Source of the DNA: Teratosphaeria epicoccoides
Lineage: Eukaryota > Ascomycota > Dothideomycetes > Mycosphaerellales > Teratosphaeriaceae
Assembly: GCA_021401465.1 (NCBI GenBank)
Contig: JADDMT010000010.1
Coordinates: 434,001-498,000 of the forward strand
Direction of reading: 5' to 3'
DNA length: 64,000 bases
Positions 1 to 11,070 of this stretch are shown one piece after another. Numbering within the stretch: position 1 is the stretch's first letter; every line of letters begins with the position of its first letter. The position numbers and the translations under genes were made by a program. Under the pieces are notes generated by a model, which saw only the letters and a list, made by a program, of their open reading frames with translations, was not told the DNA's origin and did not search any database.

Positions 1-729
1 AATGAGTCAGTCAAACATGGACAGACCTCAGTGGCCGGACGAGACGACTGAAGCACCGTGCGCTGGGGGAGGGGTCTCCATTTGTCGCCACAGCAGATAC
101 TCCGAAAGACAAGCGCACGGCTTCCAGATCTGCTTTTGGTGCTTAAGTGGATCGTTGCATCTTGATCGTGACTGAAAAAATCCAGGCATATCAGCGCGCA
201 TGGCGCTCCGCAAGAAGCTTCGGGCCTAGCCAACCACCTCGACGCTGAAGACTGCCCGCGCAATAATTCGCCCCCAGACATGACAAGAGCCACAGCCCGC
301 GCGTATGAGCGTGTCAAGCACCATATTTTTTCTACGCCTCTGCGACGCTGTCATGCAGCACGTGGGAGGGTATTGCCTAGAAAACGTGATCTTGTCAGTC
401 AGAAGCAGGCAATGGGCGTGTTAAGGGGAGAGCCCAAGGATGAGAGGCACTACAAGAATACCACTGAGGCAATTGGAGCTCCAGGGAGAAGATCAATGAG
501 CATTAATGCAACAGTCAGAGGGCAAAGCAGCAGAGAGGGAACTACCCTCGTAAGGTGAGTGTGAGGTCGACTCAAAGCTCAGTGACCAAGCAGCCAAAAG
601 TCGCAGAGCACGGCTGGTCCCGCGCCAAGCCATCCACGCTTCGATCGAAATCGTCAATCGCAAAATCGATTTTGTCAATTCGCACGAGAATAAAATATCC
701 ATTGACCCGGTCGACAACAACTGTTCGCA
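1..729. other. Left-edge intergenic region and uL2 promoter
   Basis: No supportable gene is seen. The short open frames on both strands (for example 280-558 plus and 493-987 minus) have no family resemblance, and the minus one overlaps the ribosomal protein gene. The last 80 bases before the uL2 start hold the sequence TTTTGTCAATTCGCACGAG and A-rich stretches, which is compatible with a promoter and 5' leader. No single element can be named. Confidence 0.5.
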
Positions 730-1550
730 ATGGGTCGTGTCATCCGCAACCAGAGGAAGGGTCGCGGCTCGATCTTCACGGCGCACACCAAGCTCAATAA
801 GAACCCGGCCAAGTTCAGGACATACGACTTTGCTGAGCGTCATGGCTACATTCGCGGTGTGGTGAAGGACATTATCCATGACCCTGGCCGTGGTGCACCG
901 CTTGCCCGCGTCCAGTTCCGCGACCCATACCGATACAAGCTGCACACCGAGACCTTCATCGCCAACGAGGGCCTTTACACCGGCCAATTCATTTACGCTG
1001 GCAAGAACGCATCGCTCACTATCGGCAACGTCCTTCCGCTCGGCTCCGTGCCTGAGGGTACTGTCATCAGCAATGTGGAAGAGAAGATCGGTGACCGTGG
1101 TGCTCTGGGCAGGACGTCAGGCAATTACGTGACCGTGATCGGCCACAATCCAGACGAGGGCAAGACCCGTATCAAGCTTCCATCGGGTGCGAAGAAGGTG
1201 GTCAAGAGCTCAGTCCGTGGCATGATCGGTATCGTTGCAGGTGGTGGCAGGACCGACAAGCCTCTCCTCAAGGCCTCGCGCGCCAAGCACAAGTTCGCCG
1301 TCAAGCGCAACTCGTGGCCGAAGACTCGTGGTGTTGCCATGAATCCCGTTGACCATGTAAGAACGTGCAGGTACACCGCAAGATATAGTCAGGTCGCTGA
1401 CGTTCTCTACAGCCCCACGGTGGTGGTAACCACCAGCATATCGGTAAAGCCTCGACCATCTCCCGCTACGCCGCACAAGGGCAAAAGGCCGGTCTCATTG
1501 CCGCCCGGAGAACTGGTCTGCTGCGCGGTACGCAAAAGACGAAGGAGTAA
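730..1550 (+). CDS. RPL2: 60S ribosomal protein uL2 (L2/L8 family)
   Basis: Cytosolic large-subunit protein uL2, which binds 25S rRNA next to the peptidyl-transferase centre. Two exons, 730-1356 and 1413-1550, give 254 residues, the same length as the yeast protein. The 56-nt intron starts GTAAGA, has a GCTGAC branch site and ends CTACAG. It falls in phase 0 inside the most conserved segment, between MNPVDH and [11 protein letters not shown]; splicing restores that motif, which carries the essential histidine. The start is the ATG of [11 protein letters not shown], the usual fungal N-terminus, and the protein ends RGTQKTKE. The open frame continues past the donor only by chance and gives unrelated sequence. 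Nothing is missing, and the assignment is close to certain. Confidence 0.97.
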
Positions 1551-2794
1551 ATGCATCATGGGTAGTGGAGTTAGTACGGCGTATACGCTCAGGAAACGCC
1601 TTCTCAACGACGTCCGAGCGCTCTGTAGCACAAGCTTGTCGGGCATGGAGGGAGCGAGCAATGAGCTTTACGTAGTGATGGCGAAACTGGTCCGACGTTC
1701 AATGATCCTTCTTCCATTCGTGTTGCGTACATGATTTTACTGACACAGGACTACACAACGGGCACTACGACGACATCCACGGCCTTGATCGATATTTCAC
1801 AATCAAAGCCTTAGCAAACTCAGCTGCCAACAACGAAGAAGAGTCGCGTACGGGAATATGGCGCGGCAAATGCAAGCATGTCAATAGCGCCTGGCGAGGC
1901 AGGAGCCGTTGTCGCGGACACCACAGGCACTCTTGAGATTATATCCAGCGGCGCGGCAGAACAAGTGGCAGCGCCATGGGTGCGGGCATCGCGTCTGATC
2001 ACTCACTTGAATCCACGTTTACGTACTGTGGTCACAAAGACCATATCTTACATATTCACAACTAGCAAAGAAGATCACCGGACAACACTTTCCTGTTTCA
2101 CTGCTGAAGCGGACACAAATAGAAGTTTGCGCGGTTGCAGATAAGATACATGCGCTTCCCGTCCACGTCCACCAAGATGCAGAATTAGCTCTCAACAAAG
2201 TTTCGCCTAGCATGAGGCTCCACATGCTCAGCAGCCACGCCGGGCTCGACTGCTTGCTCGACCGGATAATTCATTATTTCCTCCTGACCTTCGTGTACAT
2301 ACGCGCCAAGATGTCATCAAAGACCCCGGGCGAACCGTACACCGATGCCACGCTCGGCTCACACAAGCGGCAGCAGCTCGGCGGGGGTGGGGAGATGCTG
2401 AAACCGCGCTGTTGCGTGCGTAGTGCGTACATATCCAATGGTGTAAATGATGAAGACAACGCGTAACGTGTCCCTTTGCCCAGTGAAACCTGCTTGCTCT
2501 CGCGTGGTGGGTACATTGGAGTATGTCTCATCACTGAGGCTGTGGGGCCCGGCGGCTGCATCGATATCCCAGTCTGCCCCTCTGCCTTGCGCTGGCAGTT
2601 ACTCTGGGCGGCGCCTTCTTGCGATCGGATCGCGTGACGACTGTTGCAATTGATTATCGAGGCAGGATCCCTCAGCGGATGACATCCTTCTGTTTTGAAC
2701 CTTTGTCGGATCATACATGTAACATCGGCAACTTCAGCGAAATTGCACGACTGACCCGGCTTCGGAAGCGGAACCTCATATCCATACTAGCAAG
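1551..2794. other. Intergenic region, no gene seen
   Basis: 1.2 kb between uL2 and the BAR-protein gene. A 146-codon minus-strand frame (2274-2714) is the longest, but it has no recognisable family, no convincing splice context and a composition like translated non-coding DNA. The 3' end must hold the uL2 terminator and the 5' end of the BAR gene. Confidence 0.5.
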
Positions 2795-4161
2795 ATGATA
2801 GTCAACAAGAAGCTCGACCGCTTCAAGCAATGGAGTAAGGAGAAGATGGGCGGCGATCGCCAGACAGATACTACGGACGACTTCAAGGCTCTGGAGGTGG
2901 AAATGCAGCTTCGGCAGGACGGTATGTTGAGCACTGTCATATCAGATACGGTCGGTGGCTGACGACATCAGGCATGGAGCGTCTGAACCGCTCGGCGAAC
3001 ACCTACATCAAGCACATGTCCCGGCGAGACGCAGGCGAGGAGAAGGAGAAGCAACTGCCAGTTGCCTATTTCGGCACAGCCATGACACAGCACGGCGATG
3101 ATTTCGACCCCGACTCGGAATTCGGCAGGTGCTTGACCTCGCTTGGCCGGGCAAACGAGCGGATCGCCAGGATGCAAGAGACGTACGCCGCCAACGCCAC
3201 TAGCAGCTGGCTCGAGAGCATCGAGAGGTCTCTGGTGCAGATGAAGGAGTTACAAGCTGCGAGGAAGAAACTGGAAAGCAGGAGGCTGGCGTATGATACT
3301 GCGAGCACGAAAATGCAGAAGAGCAAGAAGGAGGACTTCAGGATGGAGGAGGAGCTGCGGAATCAGAAGCAGAAGCACGAGGAGAGCTTGGAGGATGTGT
3401 ATAGAAGGATGATGGACATCAAAGAGGCGGAAGCAGACAGCATCAGTGACTTGACGAGCTTCATGGACGCAGAGCTGACGTACTATGACCGCTGCCGAGA
3501 GGTGCTACTGCAGTGCAAGAGGGATTGGCCGGCGTGAGTATTGTGATGGGTCACTTGGAATCGATACTGACAAGGCCGCAGTCAAACCTCCTTGTCGACC
3601 CGCTCCGACAGTCCAGTCAACGGCGGTATGCAGCGCCACCGATCTCGCGCCAGCTCACTCACGCAAAGAGTTGGGAACATTGCCGAAGACGAGCACTTGG
3701 AGCCCCCAAGACCCACCATCAGCTCTCGCGTATCTTCTGGGCAGCACTCTCCCCGCCGCGAGCTCCATGGCCTGGAATTGCCGAGCCGACCTGCGCAGAA
3801 CAGGGCTGCAAGCCATGGCTTTGAAGGTCCCACTGCGCTTGGCAGGGAAAGCAGTCCCGCAGGCATGCCTCGTGTCTCGCGTGTCCCAACTGAGCCGTCT
3901 GCTATCCTGGGTGCTCGTAGCAACCTCCGCGTCACCAAGCCTCGAGACAATGGTGACGTCTTTGGTGATGAGCACGATACGGACGATGGACAGTCAACAG
4001 CTGGATCGGAGGTGTCACGAGTAACGAGTTGGAGCACTTCTGCGCAAGTTGATGGTCGCAAGGCTCCTCCGCCACCTCCGCCGAGCAGATCGAAGAAGCC
4101 CCCCCCACCGGCGCCCACCAAGCGGAGTGCTCTAAGTACGAGTGAAATACCGCAGTATTGA
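2795..4161 (+). CDS. BAR-domain membrane-curvature protein
   Basis: Three exons (2795-2921, 2972-3533, 3582-4161) encode 422 residues; both introns (50 and 48 nt) have standard fungal splice signals. Residues about 1-230 form an amphipathic, coiled-coil-rich BAR domain beginning MIVNKKLDRFKQWSKEKM. It has long charged helices (residues about 120-200, rich in K/E/R) and an FMDAELTYYDRC segment typical of endophilin- and Gvp36-like BAR proteins, which dimerise and bend membranes in endocytosis and secretion. The C-terminal half is disordered and Ser/Pro/Arg-rich, and ends in two proline runs (PPPPPP and PPPPAP) that look like SH3 ligands. There is no SH3 domain of its own, so it probably recruits SH3 partners instead. 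Family-level identity is firm; the exact yeast counterpart is not. Confidence 0.88.
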
Positions 4162-4861
4162 TGCTGCTCCTGGTGAGCGCTATGGGAAGACGAAGTTACA
4201 TGCGGCAATTAGCGGGGCCACGAGCGAGCATGGCGTGAAGTTCTTAGACTGCGTATCAAAAGCACCTGAGTTTCTACCCCTGACTGACCGGCTTGCGGGC
4301 ATGCTGCAGTCGACAAGGGCGTAGTGCGGATGTACATCCTTTGACAAAATACATCAATACGTCACCGCTGCTTGATGCGGAGACCCGCTGGCTGACTGGC
4401 TTGCGGGCCATAGCATAGACCTTGATCAAGTTAGGGGCAGGTTGGCTAGTCATTCTTCCAACTGGGGCAGGGCCCAAGTGATACAAAGAACTTGCAGTAC
4501 ATTCGCGGGCTGACTGATTAACAGAGCCGTTCAGAGCCGTCGCAAGAGTCATCTGATCGGCCAGCGACTGGTAGAAATGCTCATCGCACTCGTTGTGTGC
4601 TATTTCGCTGGTTGCGAACGCTGCTCCTCTAGTAAAGGCATGCACGCATCTGTATCCTGCGCATGAACTGGTCAACCTACCAAATTGGAGGCCCAGCGTT
4701 CAGGCACGAATCATCCTCCAGCCAGTGACGTCCACGCTCCCGGCGCTCTACCTGTGGGCGACCGCCAACACCTTTCTCCTGTGTACCATCCTGCTTGCTG
4801 ACTCGGTGGAGGCGTGAGATGAAACACTTACAGTGGTCCATCCCGCATGTTATGTAATTAT

Positions 4862-5030
4862 GTTCAACACCTCTCGACATCAGCGCCTCTCGATATCAAC
4901 GCCGGCCTCTCGACATCAAGCCCCACAACATCAAGGCTTCTAACAACCAGGGCCTGTCACCATCGAGGCCTATCACCATCAGGGTCTCCGCATCGTGACT
5001 CGCCATACCAAGGCCCGTCCACTTCGAAGT
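4862..5030. repeat. Degenerate short tandem repeat
   Basis: About eight drifting copies of a 16-21 base unit resembling GCCTCTCGACATCAA. The first copies (CTCTCGACATCAGCG, CTCTCGATATCAACG, CTCTCGACATCAAGC) are close to each other and later ones diverge. Differences are mostly C/T and small length changes. Several frames read through it, but none resembles a protein. Confidence 0.6.
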
Positions 5031-5524
5031 TCTAACGCCTTGACGGCTCCAAAGCCTGTGCGTCAATACAACACCCTCTCGGGCCTTGATTTTGTCATCC
5101 TGGGGCATGTTGGAACTATCCACGCATGGATGTACATACCAGCAGTGCTCGACCGATGCAGGTAATGCCTGACCGGTGCCTCTGCTGATAGGCCTTGCAA
5201 GTGTTTAGTGACTGTCCCATCAACCACCTGACGTGGATGGGCGCTACGTCCCATCAGGTCTAGACCAGAGCTGTTCTTGGTCCAACAGCAAAGCCTGAGA
5301 GTGCTGACTTTCTCGCTCCGCGGGTACGACGAAGGCGGAAGACCAGTGTTGAGAGTCTGATCGATCTTGCATATTGCAGCAGCGTCGACGCACTTGTATC
5401 CAAAGGGCCCGCGCGGCTACGCATCATCCATTTACCCGCCAAGTGGTCCAACGCCTGCCTACTCACCTCAGTTCATCATTTTTCGGCTTGCAGCGACGAC
5501 ATAATGCCGGGAAGCTCGCAAGTG

Positions 5525-5800
5525 TCTCTAGAGGGGCTCTGAAATTGCCGTGGAGCCACTCTCTAGATTTAGCAACGCCAGAGTCAATTTGGAATCGCCC
5601 TACAGACTCAAGAGTCGCTTCGGAGTCACTCTGAGGCTAGAGTCACTCTGGGGGCAATCCAAGGCCAAAGCCGCTCTGGGGTGGCTCCCGGAGCCGATCT
5701 AGAGCTCACTCTGGGCTCGCTCTAGAGCCATTTTACAGGATAAAAGCCGCTCTAGAACCGCGCTACAAATCTGGAGTCTCTCCAGAGCCAATCTAGAGCG
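5525..5800. repeat. Degenerate TCTAGAGC-type repeat tract
   Basis: Roughly eleven copies in 275 bases of a motif close to GAGCCNNTCTAGAGC. Examples are GAGCCACTCTCTAGAT near 5553, GAGTCACTCTG twice near 5623-5650, GAGCCGATCTAGAGC at 5691, GCTCGCTCTAGAGCC near 5717 and GAGCCAATCTAGAGCG near 5786. The motif is partly self-complementary (GCTCTAGAGC), so copies can be read on either strand. Spacing is irregular. No coding frame is supported across it. Confidence 0.7.
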
Positions 5801-6034
5801 ACCCTATCTGCTGTCCACTCTACCTGCCTTTCATTCACAGTATATGTTCGTCCAATCACGTAGGCCTGTGGCAATTGACGACGGTGAGCAGAGAATTTGT
5901 TCTGGCAATCATGCGCTTGATTGCCTGTCGACGCGGGCAGAACATTCGGTAATGCTGTTGGGTGCTGGAAAAGGTTGGTTCAGCAGGGTCATGGATGACG
6001 AGAAGAGCTTGGATGCTGGAGCTGCAAGATTGGT

Positions 6035-8017
6035 TCAGTGCTGCCTCGTCTGCCAATCCGGGGCGGGCTGCAATTCCTGCCAGAGCGCCCCCGAGATCCC
6101 AATCAGCGCATTGAAAGCCTCATTTCTCCGATTCTCGCCCATCGCATATATCACCTCCTCATCACAGACCTCCGGACCATTCGGCTGCTCCTCCGTACTG
6201 GCCACATTCGTCGCCCCGGGGATCAGCCACAAGATTGACAGTGCTGCCGATGCCTGGGACAATTTGGTTATTGATGGTTTTGGCAGATTTGTGAGCGGAA
6301 TGTTCAGCTTCCGGACTTCAAGCAGATCGGTGAAGCTACGTTCCCACTCGATGTGCCTCGAGTCGCCTGCCGTCGTCGTTGTGAATCGAAGGGTTGTTCG
6401 CATGAATTCAAGGCGGCCCCGTCGACCGCTCCAGTGGGCTCTGAAGTGCATGAAGGGCTCGTCACCACCAGTGAGCAGATCAATAGGTTTGTCGACCGCT
6501 CGACACGGAGGTGGTTTGGAGATGCAGTCAAAGTACATCTCAGCGTCGATCTCGTCCTCGGTGTCGCCGGATTGCTCCGCCTCTAGGGTTTGGTCGATGG
6601 GAGGTAATGCATGCTTGCGAAGGTAGTCGAAGGAGTATTCGGCTGTAGAAACTTAGTTACAGATTGTGCGCGTGTGCAGTATGGCATTCTTACAGCCGGT
6701 CGGTTGTTGCCAGAAGAACCACTTCAGCGGATCAACGACATGCCTGAACCTCGGATAGAGACTTGCCACAGGCCTGCTCATGAAGAAGTATACGCCCACT
6801 GCCACCCAAAAGACTTTGATGCTGAATTGCACGTCCGGGATTGCACTGATCAGCAGCAAGGTGAAGTAGCCAAGGCAAGTCCAGGTCGTCGAAGATACAC
6901 TTCTCCACATGTAATAGTTTGAACTGATCTCTAGGAACATTGCCAGATCGCGAAGCTGTAACTGAAGCCAAGGTCCAAACTCGTCCAGGAGCGGTTCAAG
7001 CCAATTGTCTGGACCATGTCGCATGACGATCTCTGAAAGCAGCGCAGCCCTTGCTTTCCGGTCTTGCGAGCGATCGTGAGCCTCTCGCATCCACCACCGA
7101 CTGTGCTTGCCGTCGTGGTTGGTGACGACGGAGTACAGAAGGTAGCACCAGTAGAATGACATGAAGTAGCCAGTCTTCAGCAGGACCAGATAAAGTACCA
7201 ACCATTTCAACGTGAGCCATGGATCTTCCCACCGGTATATATGGCGGACTCGCATCCACCAATACACAGAGGGCTCAGCGGCTACAAGAAGACGCTCGAT
7301 AGTCCGGGTGAGTTCCTCTTTGCTGTAAGGAACTGCATTGGTCGGATCGATATATTGTACAGAAGTAGCCTGGAAGCCGTAAATGATGAGATGTCCAACC
7401 CATTTGACCCACTTGAAGCCCTCGGTTCGACCGTCAGGCCCGTAGACGCGGTAGCGCTCCCTTGGCGGCCACTCAATTGGACTTCTCACGACACGCGCTC
7501 GCTGAACGTAGCGCGACATGTGCCATGCTACTGACAGATCCTCTCTCTCATGCTCCAGGACATCTATGCGTCGCGCTTTGCTCTCAAGATCCGGGACAGA
7601 ATCATTGTCGATTCGTTGCTGACAATGCTCAGACCTCAGGCGGTCCCAATCATCGTACGCGTCCAAAAGTTGCTCATTAGCTTTTACTTCATTGTGAAGC
7701 CAAGGACGTTCATTCGGGACTACGGCCTTGGAAAGCTGCTTCTGGCCTCTCTGTTTGATAGTCTGCCGTGGATGTGCGGTGGCATGCGCAACAGTCTTGG
7801 CAGACTTCTTCAGCTTCTCGAGCTTTTTTGGTTCATCTGTCGCGCCTTCAACGTGGTCCGGTGTAGCTTCCGCATTGAACGCGAGAGTGTCTGTCAGTCC
7901 GGGTGGTTTAGGTCCCGTCTCGTATTGCAGCTGCTCGGTGGCACCTTTGTGGTCCCCTCGGTCATGGCGGCCAACGTTCTCAAGACCCTCGGTGGGGTGA
8001 TCCAAAGGCTCCGTCAT
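6035..8017 (-). CDS. GRAM-domain multipass membrane protein
   Basis: Two exons on the minus strand (8017-6694, then 6642-6035) give 643 residues. The 51-nt intron starts GTAAGA, contains TAACTAAG and ends CTACAG; splicing joins PTG to SEYSFDYLRKHALPP. The first 150 residues are hydrophilic. Residues about 190-330 hold the aromatic RRIDVLEHEREDLSVAW and YRWEDPW segments. Hydrophobic stretches at about 283-315 and 390-430 look like membrane segments or hairpins. The last 150 residues read as a GRAM/PH-like fold, with an RGRLEFMRTTLRF strand and the ending EAFNALIGISGALWQ. This architecture matches a conserved, uncharacterised fungal family; lipid sensing at a membrane contact site is plausible but inferred. 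Exon 2 could have a small further exon, although the stop fits the family ending. Confidence 0.75.
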
Positions 8018-8288
8018 TGCCAGGATCGTCGGCGCGAAACTCTGTTGTACCGGCTGACATTGTGATGAGCCAGATATTTACAGTGTCTGCGTGTGAGTCT
8101 TTGTCAGGAATGTCACGTCGTGTTTCCGTCATCTTGCGCGCTAGATAGCAAACAAGGAAACCCTTGACCGCATCGGCAGTCTCGGCAAGCCAATGGCACG
8201 TGCACTCATATGAAGTCTCGAAGCACAAGCGGTGCGGTCATTCAGGTGTCGGGACATACAGTGTGTCTGAGACTCGCTTGCCATTGAT

Positions 8289-9927
8289 TTAAAGGGCACC
8301 GCCCACTGATGTTACGATCCACATGGCGATTCGCACGTGCAAACCGACCCTCCTCTCGGTCTTCGCATAGTCACCCCGAGTCACAGTTGTGGCATACTCC
8401 TGCAACCACTTCTCCTCATCGCCTAGCCGTCGCTGCAACCCTTGGTTGCGTGTTACGATCAAAGTGTTTGCCTCCAAGTCCAAGGAATAGCTCCGTTTGG
8501 TGTAGTTTGAGCTTCCCACCAAGCTGATACACGGATTCTGCTGACCTGGCAGCGTGATCCAGATACCCTTGGCGTGGTAGGTCCAACCACCAGGCGTGTT
8601 GACAGTTCCTCTTCGCCATTCTTTCACAGCAATGTGATTGCTCAGACCGGCAGCGGAGACTGCATCAAGGAAGCGACGGGAGAGGTGCGTGTAGGCTGCT
8701 GGTAGCATGCCGCTGATGCCTTTGCTGCCATAAAAGCCGTTCGCCCATGGCGACGCAGCGACGATGGTTGCCGATGCTGGCTTTGAGTCGAGCAGAAGCT
8801 GCCGTACATCTGGTGTCATGTTGAAATACCCAGCAGTAAAAGTCCACTTCGAAGCGGCAAGCTCTGGTGTACTCAACTTGCGCAAGATACTCGTGACTGC
8901 AGGAAGCTCTGTTGAAGTATCAGGATTGAGCAATGGCGTAAGCTGAACTAAAGGATAAACCTGAGTGTCGGTCGCTTTTCCTCGTTCCGACGAGATGGAC
9001 GACGGACGTGCCAAAGGACTCAAAACCTTCGTGGCAGACGCTATGTATCCTTTTGGATCATCGAGCGGCGCTGGTTGCACATTCTGCTCTGGCCATTTGA
9101 GCACGAATCCTCCCGCATCTCTCACTGCGGGCAATACACGATAGCTCAAAGAACATACCGCGCCAAATAATTTGGCGAAGTAGTCCGTCACATCCTTTGA
9201 TCTGAACACATGATACCGGTCTTGCCGATTTGTAAAGTAGTCATCAGACAGATTGGCGCCAGACATGATGATCTCGTCATCGATGCCATAGAGCTTCATA
9301 TGCTGCAGGCCCCAACCTTCGTTGATCCGTTTCGGTAATACAGCCTTGCGCATGCCAGTCAAGTTTGGTGTATGGTACATGCGTATCTCTACGCGGTCTG
9401 AGCCAAAATCCGTGACGAGAGACGCAAGCAGACTGGCACATGAGGGCTGTGGTGCTTCTCTGGTTCCACGGAGCGCATCTGTCAAGATGGCGACTCTCAA
9501 TTTCGGATTCGCCTTGAGAGCGGTGCGGATGGTGTCAATCTAGGAAGAGTCAGTCTGGAAAATTATTGCAGCAGTGCACTTGCCTGATTACCAGCTCATC
9601 TTCATTCTTGCCAACATATAATGTAGACAGATAAATGCGCCGCTGAGCCTTGCTGATTTTGGCTTTCAGAGTCTCGTAGAACTCAGCCGGGGACCTGAGG
9701 ATTCCGATACAGTCGGGCGATACATCGAAGCGAGGCGAAAGCCTGTCCAGCTCGTCTGTGATGCTAGCTAGTGGCGATGCAGGAGACTGAGATGATACAG
9801 GTGCGCCGGGTGTGGGTGATTCAGTGCTTGAGTGGCGTCGCCGAGGCTGACTACATTTTTGCAGATTGCTCCATAGGCGCCTATGTCTTGCAAGGCGCAG
9901 ACAGATCGTTGCCTGCCTCGTTATCAT
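8289..9927 (-). CDS. PGS1: Phosphatidylglycerophosphate synthase, mitochondrial
   Basis: Makes phosphatidylglycerophosphate from CDP-diacylglycerol and glycerol-3-phosphate, the committed step to cardiolipin in the mitochondrial inner membrane. Minus strand, exons 9927-9580 and 9539-8289, 532 residues. The 40-nt intron (GTGCAC to CCTAG, with CTGAC) is very short but restores EDELVIRQ-IDTIRTAL. The N-terminus is rich in Arg, Ser and Leu (MITRQATICLRLARHRRLW), as a matrix presequence should be. Two phospholipase-D HKD motifs are visible: HMKLYGIDDEIIMSGAN and YHAKGIWITL followed by GSSNYTKRS. Length matches yeast Pgs1 (521). It is divergent from the complex I gene, 163 bases away, so two mitochondrial inner-membrane genes share a promoter. 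Confidence 0.95.
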
Positions 9928-10090
9928 CGAATCAACATATTGATCGATGTGGGAACAGAAGTCGCGATTGCAGGTGAATCCGCAGACAGAGCTCGGACGT
10001 CGGATCCTAATCCGAGCTCAAGCCGAGCCTTCATCCCATCACACTTTCGCAGGTTATTGTCACTGTATCAGAATACGCAGCAGCAGCAGC

Positions 10091-11070
10091 ATGTCGACCA
10101 CTCTGAGAACTCTTCGCAACCTGCGGAGTATTGGCCTGAAGGTACGAATGTCATGCGACGGGATGTGATAAAGTTTAGCGTAGGCTAACAGATGGGCAGG
10201 AATATGGCCACCAATTGCAGGTACGCGGTCTGATCAGCCAAATGACGAACGACGAGCGAGACTGACCGAGTACCGTTGGCGTAGTACATGGGTATGAGGT
10301 GGTCTGAAGAGAAGTGGTAAGGCCTTGTACTGAATCTGGTGCAGGCGATACCAAACGAGGGACATTCATTGCCGTGGACAGATATGGTAACAAGTACTAT
10401 GAGAATTTGGCTGAGGAGCTACCACGTATGTCAGCTGGAGGCGTGAGACTAGTAGCCGACACTGATCCGTCGTAGTCCGGACAAGATGGGTGGACTACAA
10501 GGACAAGGAGTTTGACCCGTAAGTTGCGCCTCTTCGTGCGGCTCCAGTCTGATGGACCCAGAGCTGGCGAGACACCGGCATTGCGTCCATATGCCTGGAC
10601 TCGGGGGACAAAATAACTTCTTGATCTCACGACGAGTCTGTTGCGCGCAGCTCCGGGCGCCCATTGTGGAACAAAGCATGCTCGTCGGATTGTGCTTCAT
10701 GTGTATTTGCGCTGACCACGCAAGCAGATCTCAAATAGAGCCAGGCTGGTATGTCTCCACCAACGATCGAGAAATGCTCCAGCAGCGCCGTTTAGACTGA
10801 TACATTCCCAAGGCACGCCTGGATGTCATACATGGTCGACAAGCCTCCAACACAAGACCCAATCCTACAGACTGGTGTTCGTGAATGGGAGCCAAAACAG
10901 CACAAGCCGGTTCAGACCATGTCCCGGTCCGCGTTTAAGACTTACAGCACGTAAGTCTCGTTTCGATCTCATGTGATGCTTCTGTTGTTGGGTTTGTCTC
11001 CTAACTGCATTACAGCACAAAGAACAAGTATGCTCCCTGGAAGCCCGAGGCTGCTCCACGAATTCAGTAA
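10091..11070 (+). CDS. NADH:ubiquinone oxidoreductase subunit NDUFA12 (B17.2)
   Basis: Accessory subunit of mitochondrial complex I, 138 residues in eight exons: 10091-10141, 10200-10220, 10285-10291, 10345-10425, 10476-10518, 10728-10748, 10813-10950 and 11016-11070. Introns are 58, 64, 53, 50, 209, 64 and 65 nt, all GT-AG with plausible branch sites (for example CTAAC and CTGAC). The reading phase closes exactly, and the product shows the family blocks EYGHQLQYMGDTKRGTF, DRYGNKYYEN, ELPLRTRWVDYK, EPGWHAWMSYMVD and PPTQDP. Exons 2 and 6 are 21 nt and exon 3 is only 7 nt (TACATGG), supplying Tyr-Met and the first base of Gly. No continuous frame shows this gene, so automated callers would probably miss it. 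Confidence 0.93.

Larger units (their letters stand above)
4162..6034. other. Gene-free region with degenerate repeats
   Basis: 1.9 kb between the BAR gene and the 3' end of the GRAM-protein gene. No coding sequence is supported. It includes two near-identical 23-base direct repeats (about 4281-4303 and 4389-4411, around GGCTTGCGGGC), the repeat tract at 4862-5030, and the TCTAGAGC-rich tract at 5525-5800, listed separately. The mixture suggests an old, decayed repetitive locus. Confidence 0.6.

Noticed and set aside
2274..2714. 146-codon minus-strand frame upstream of the BAR gene
   Set aside because: No homology; overlaps plausible promoter sequence and other frames of similar length.
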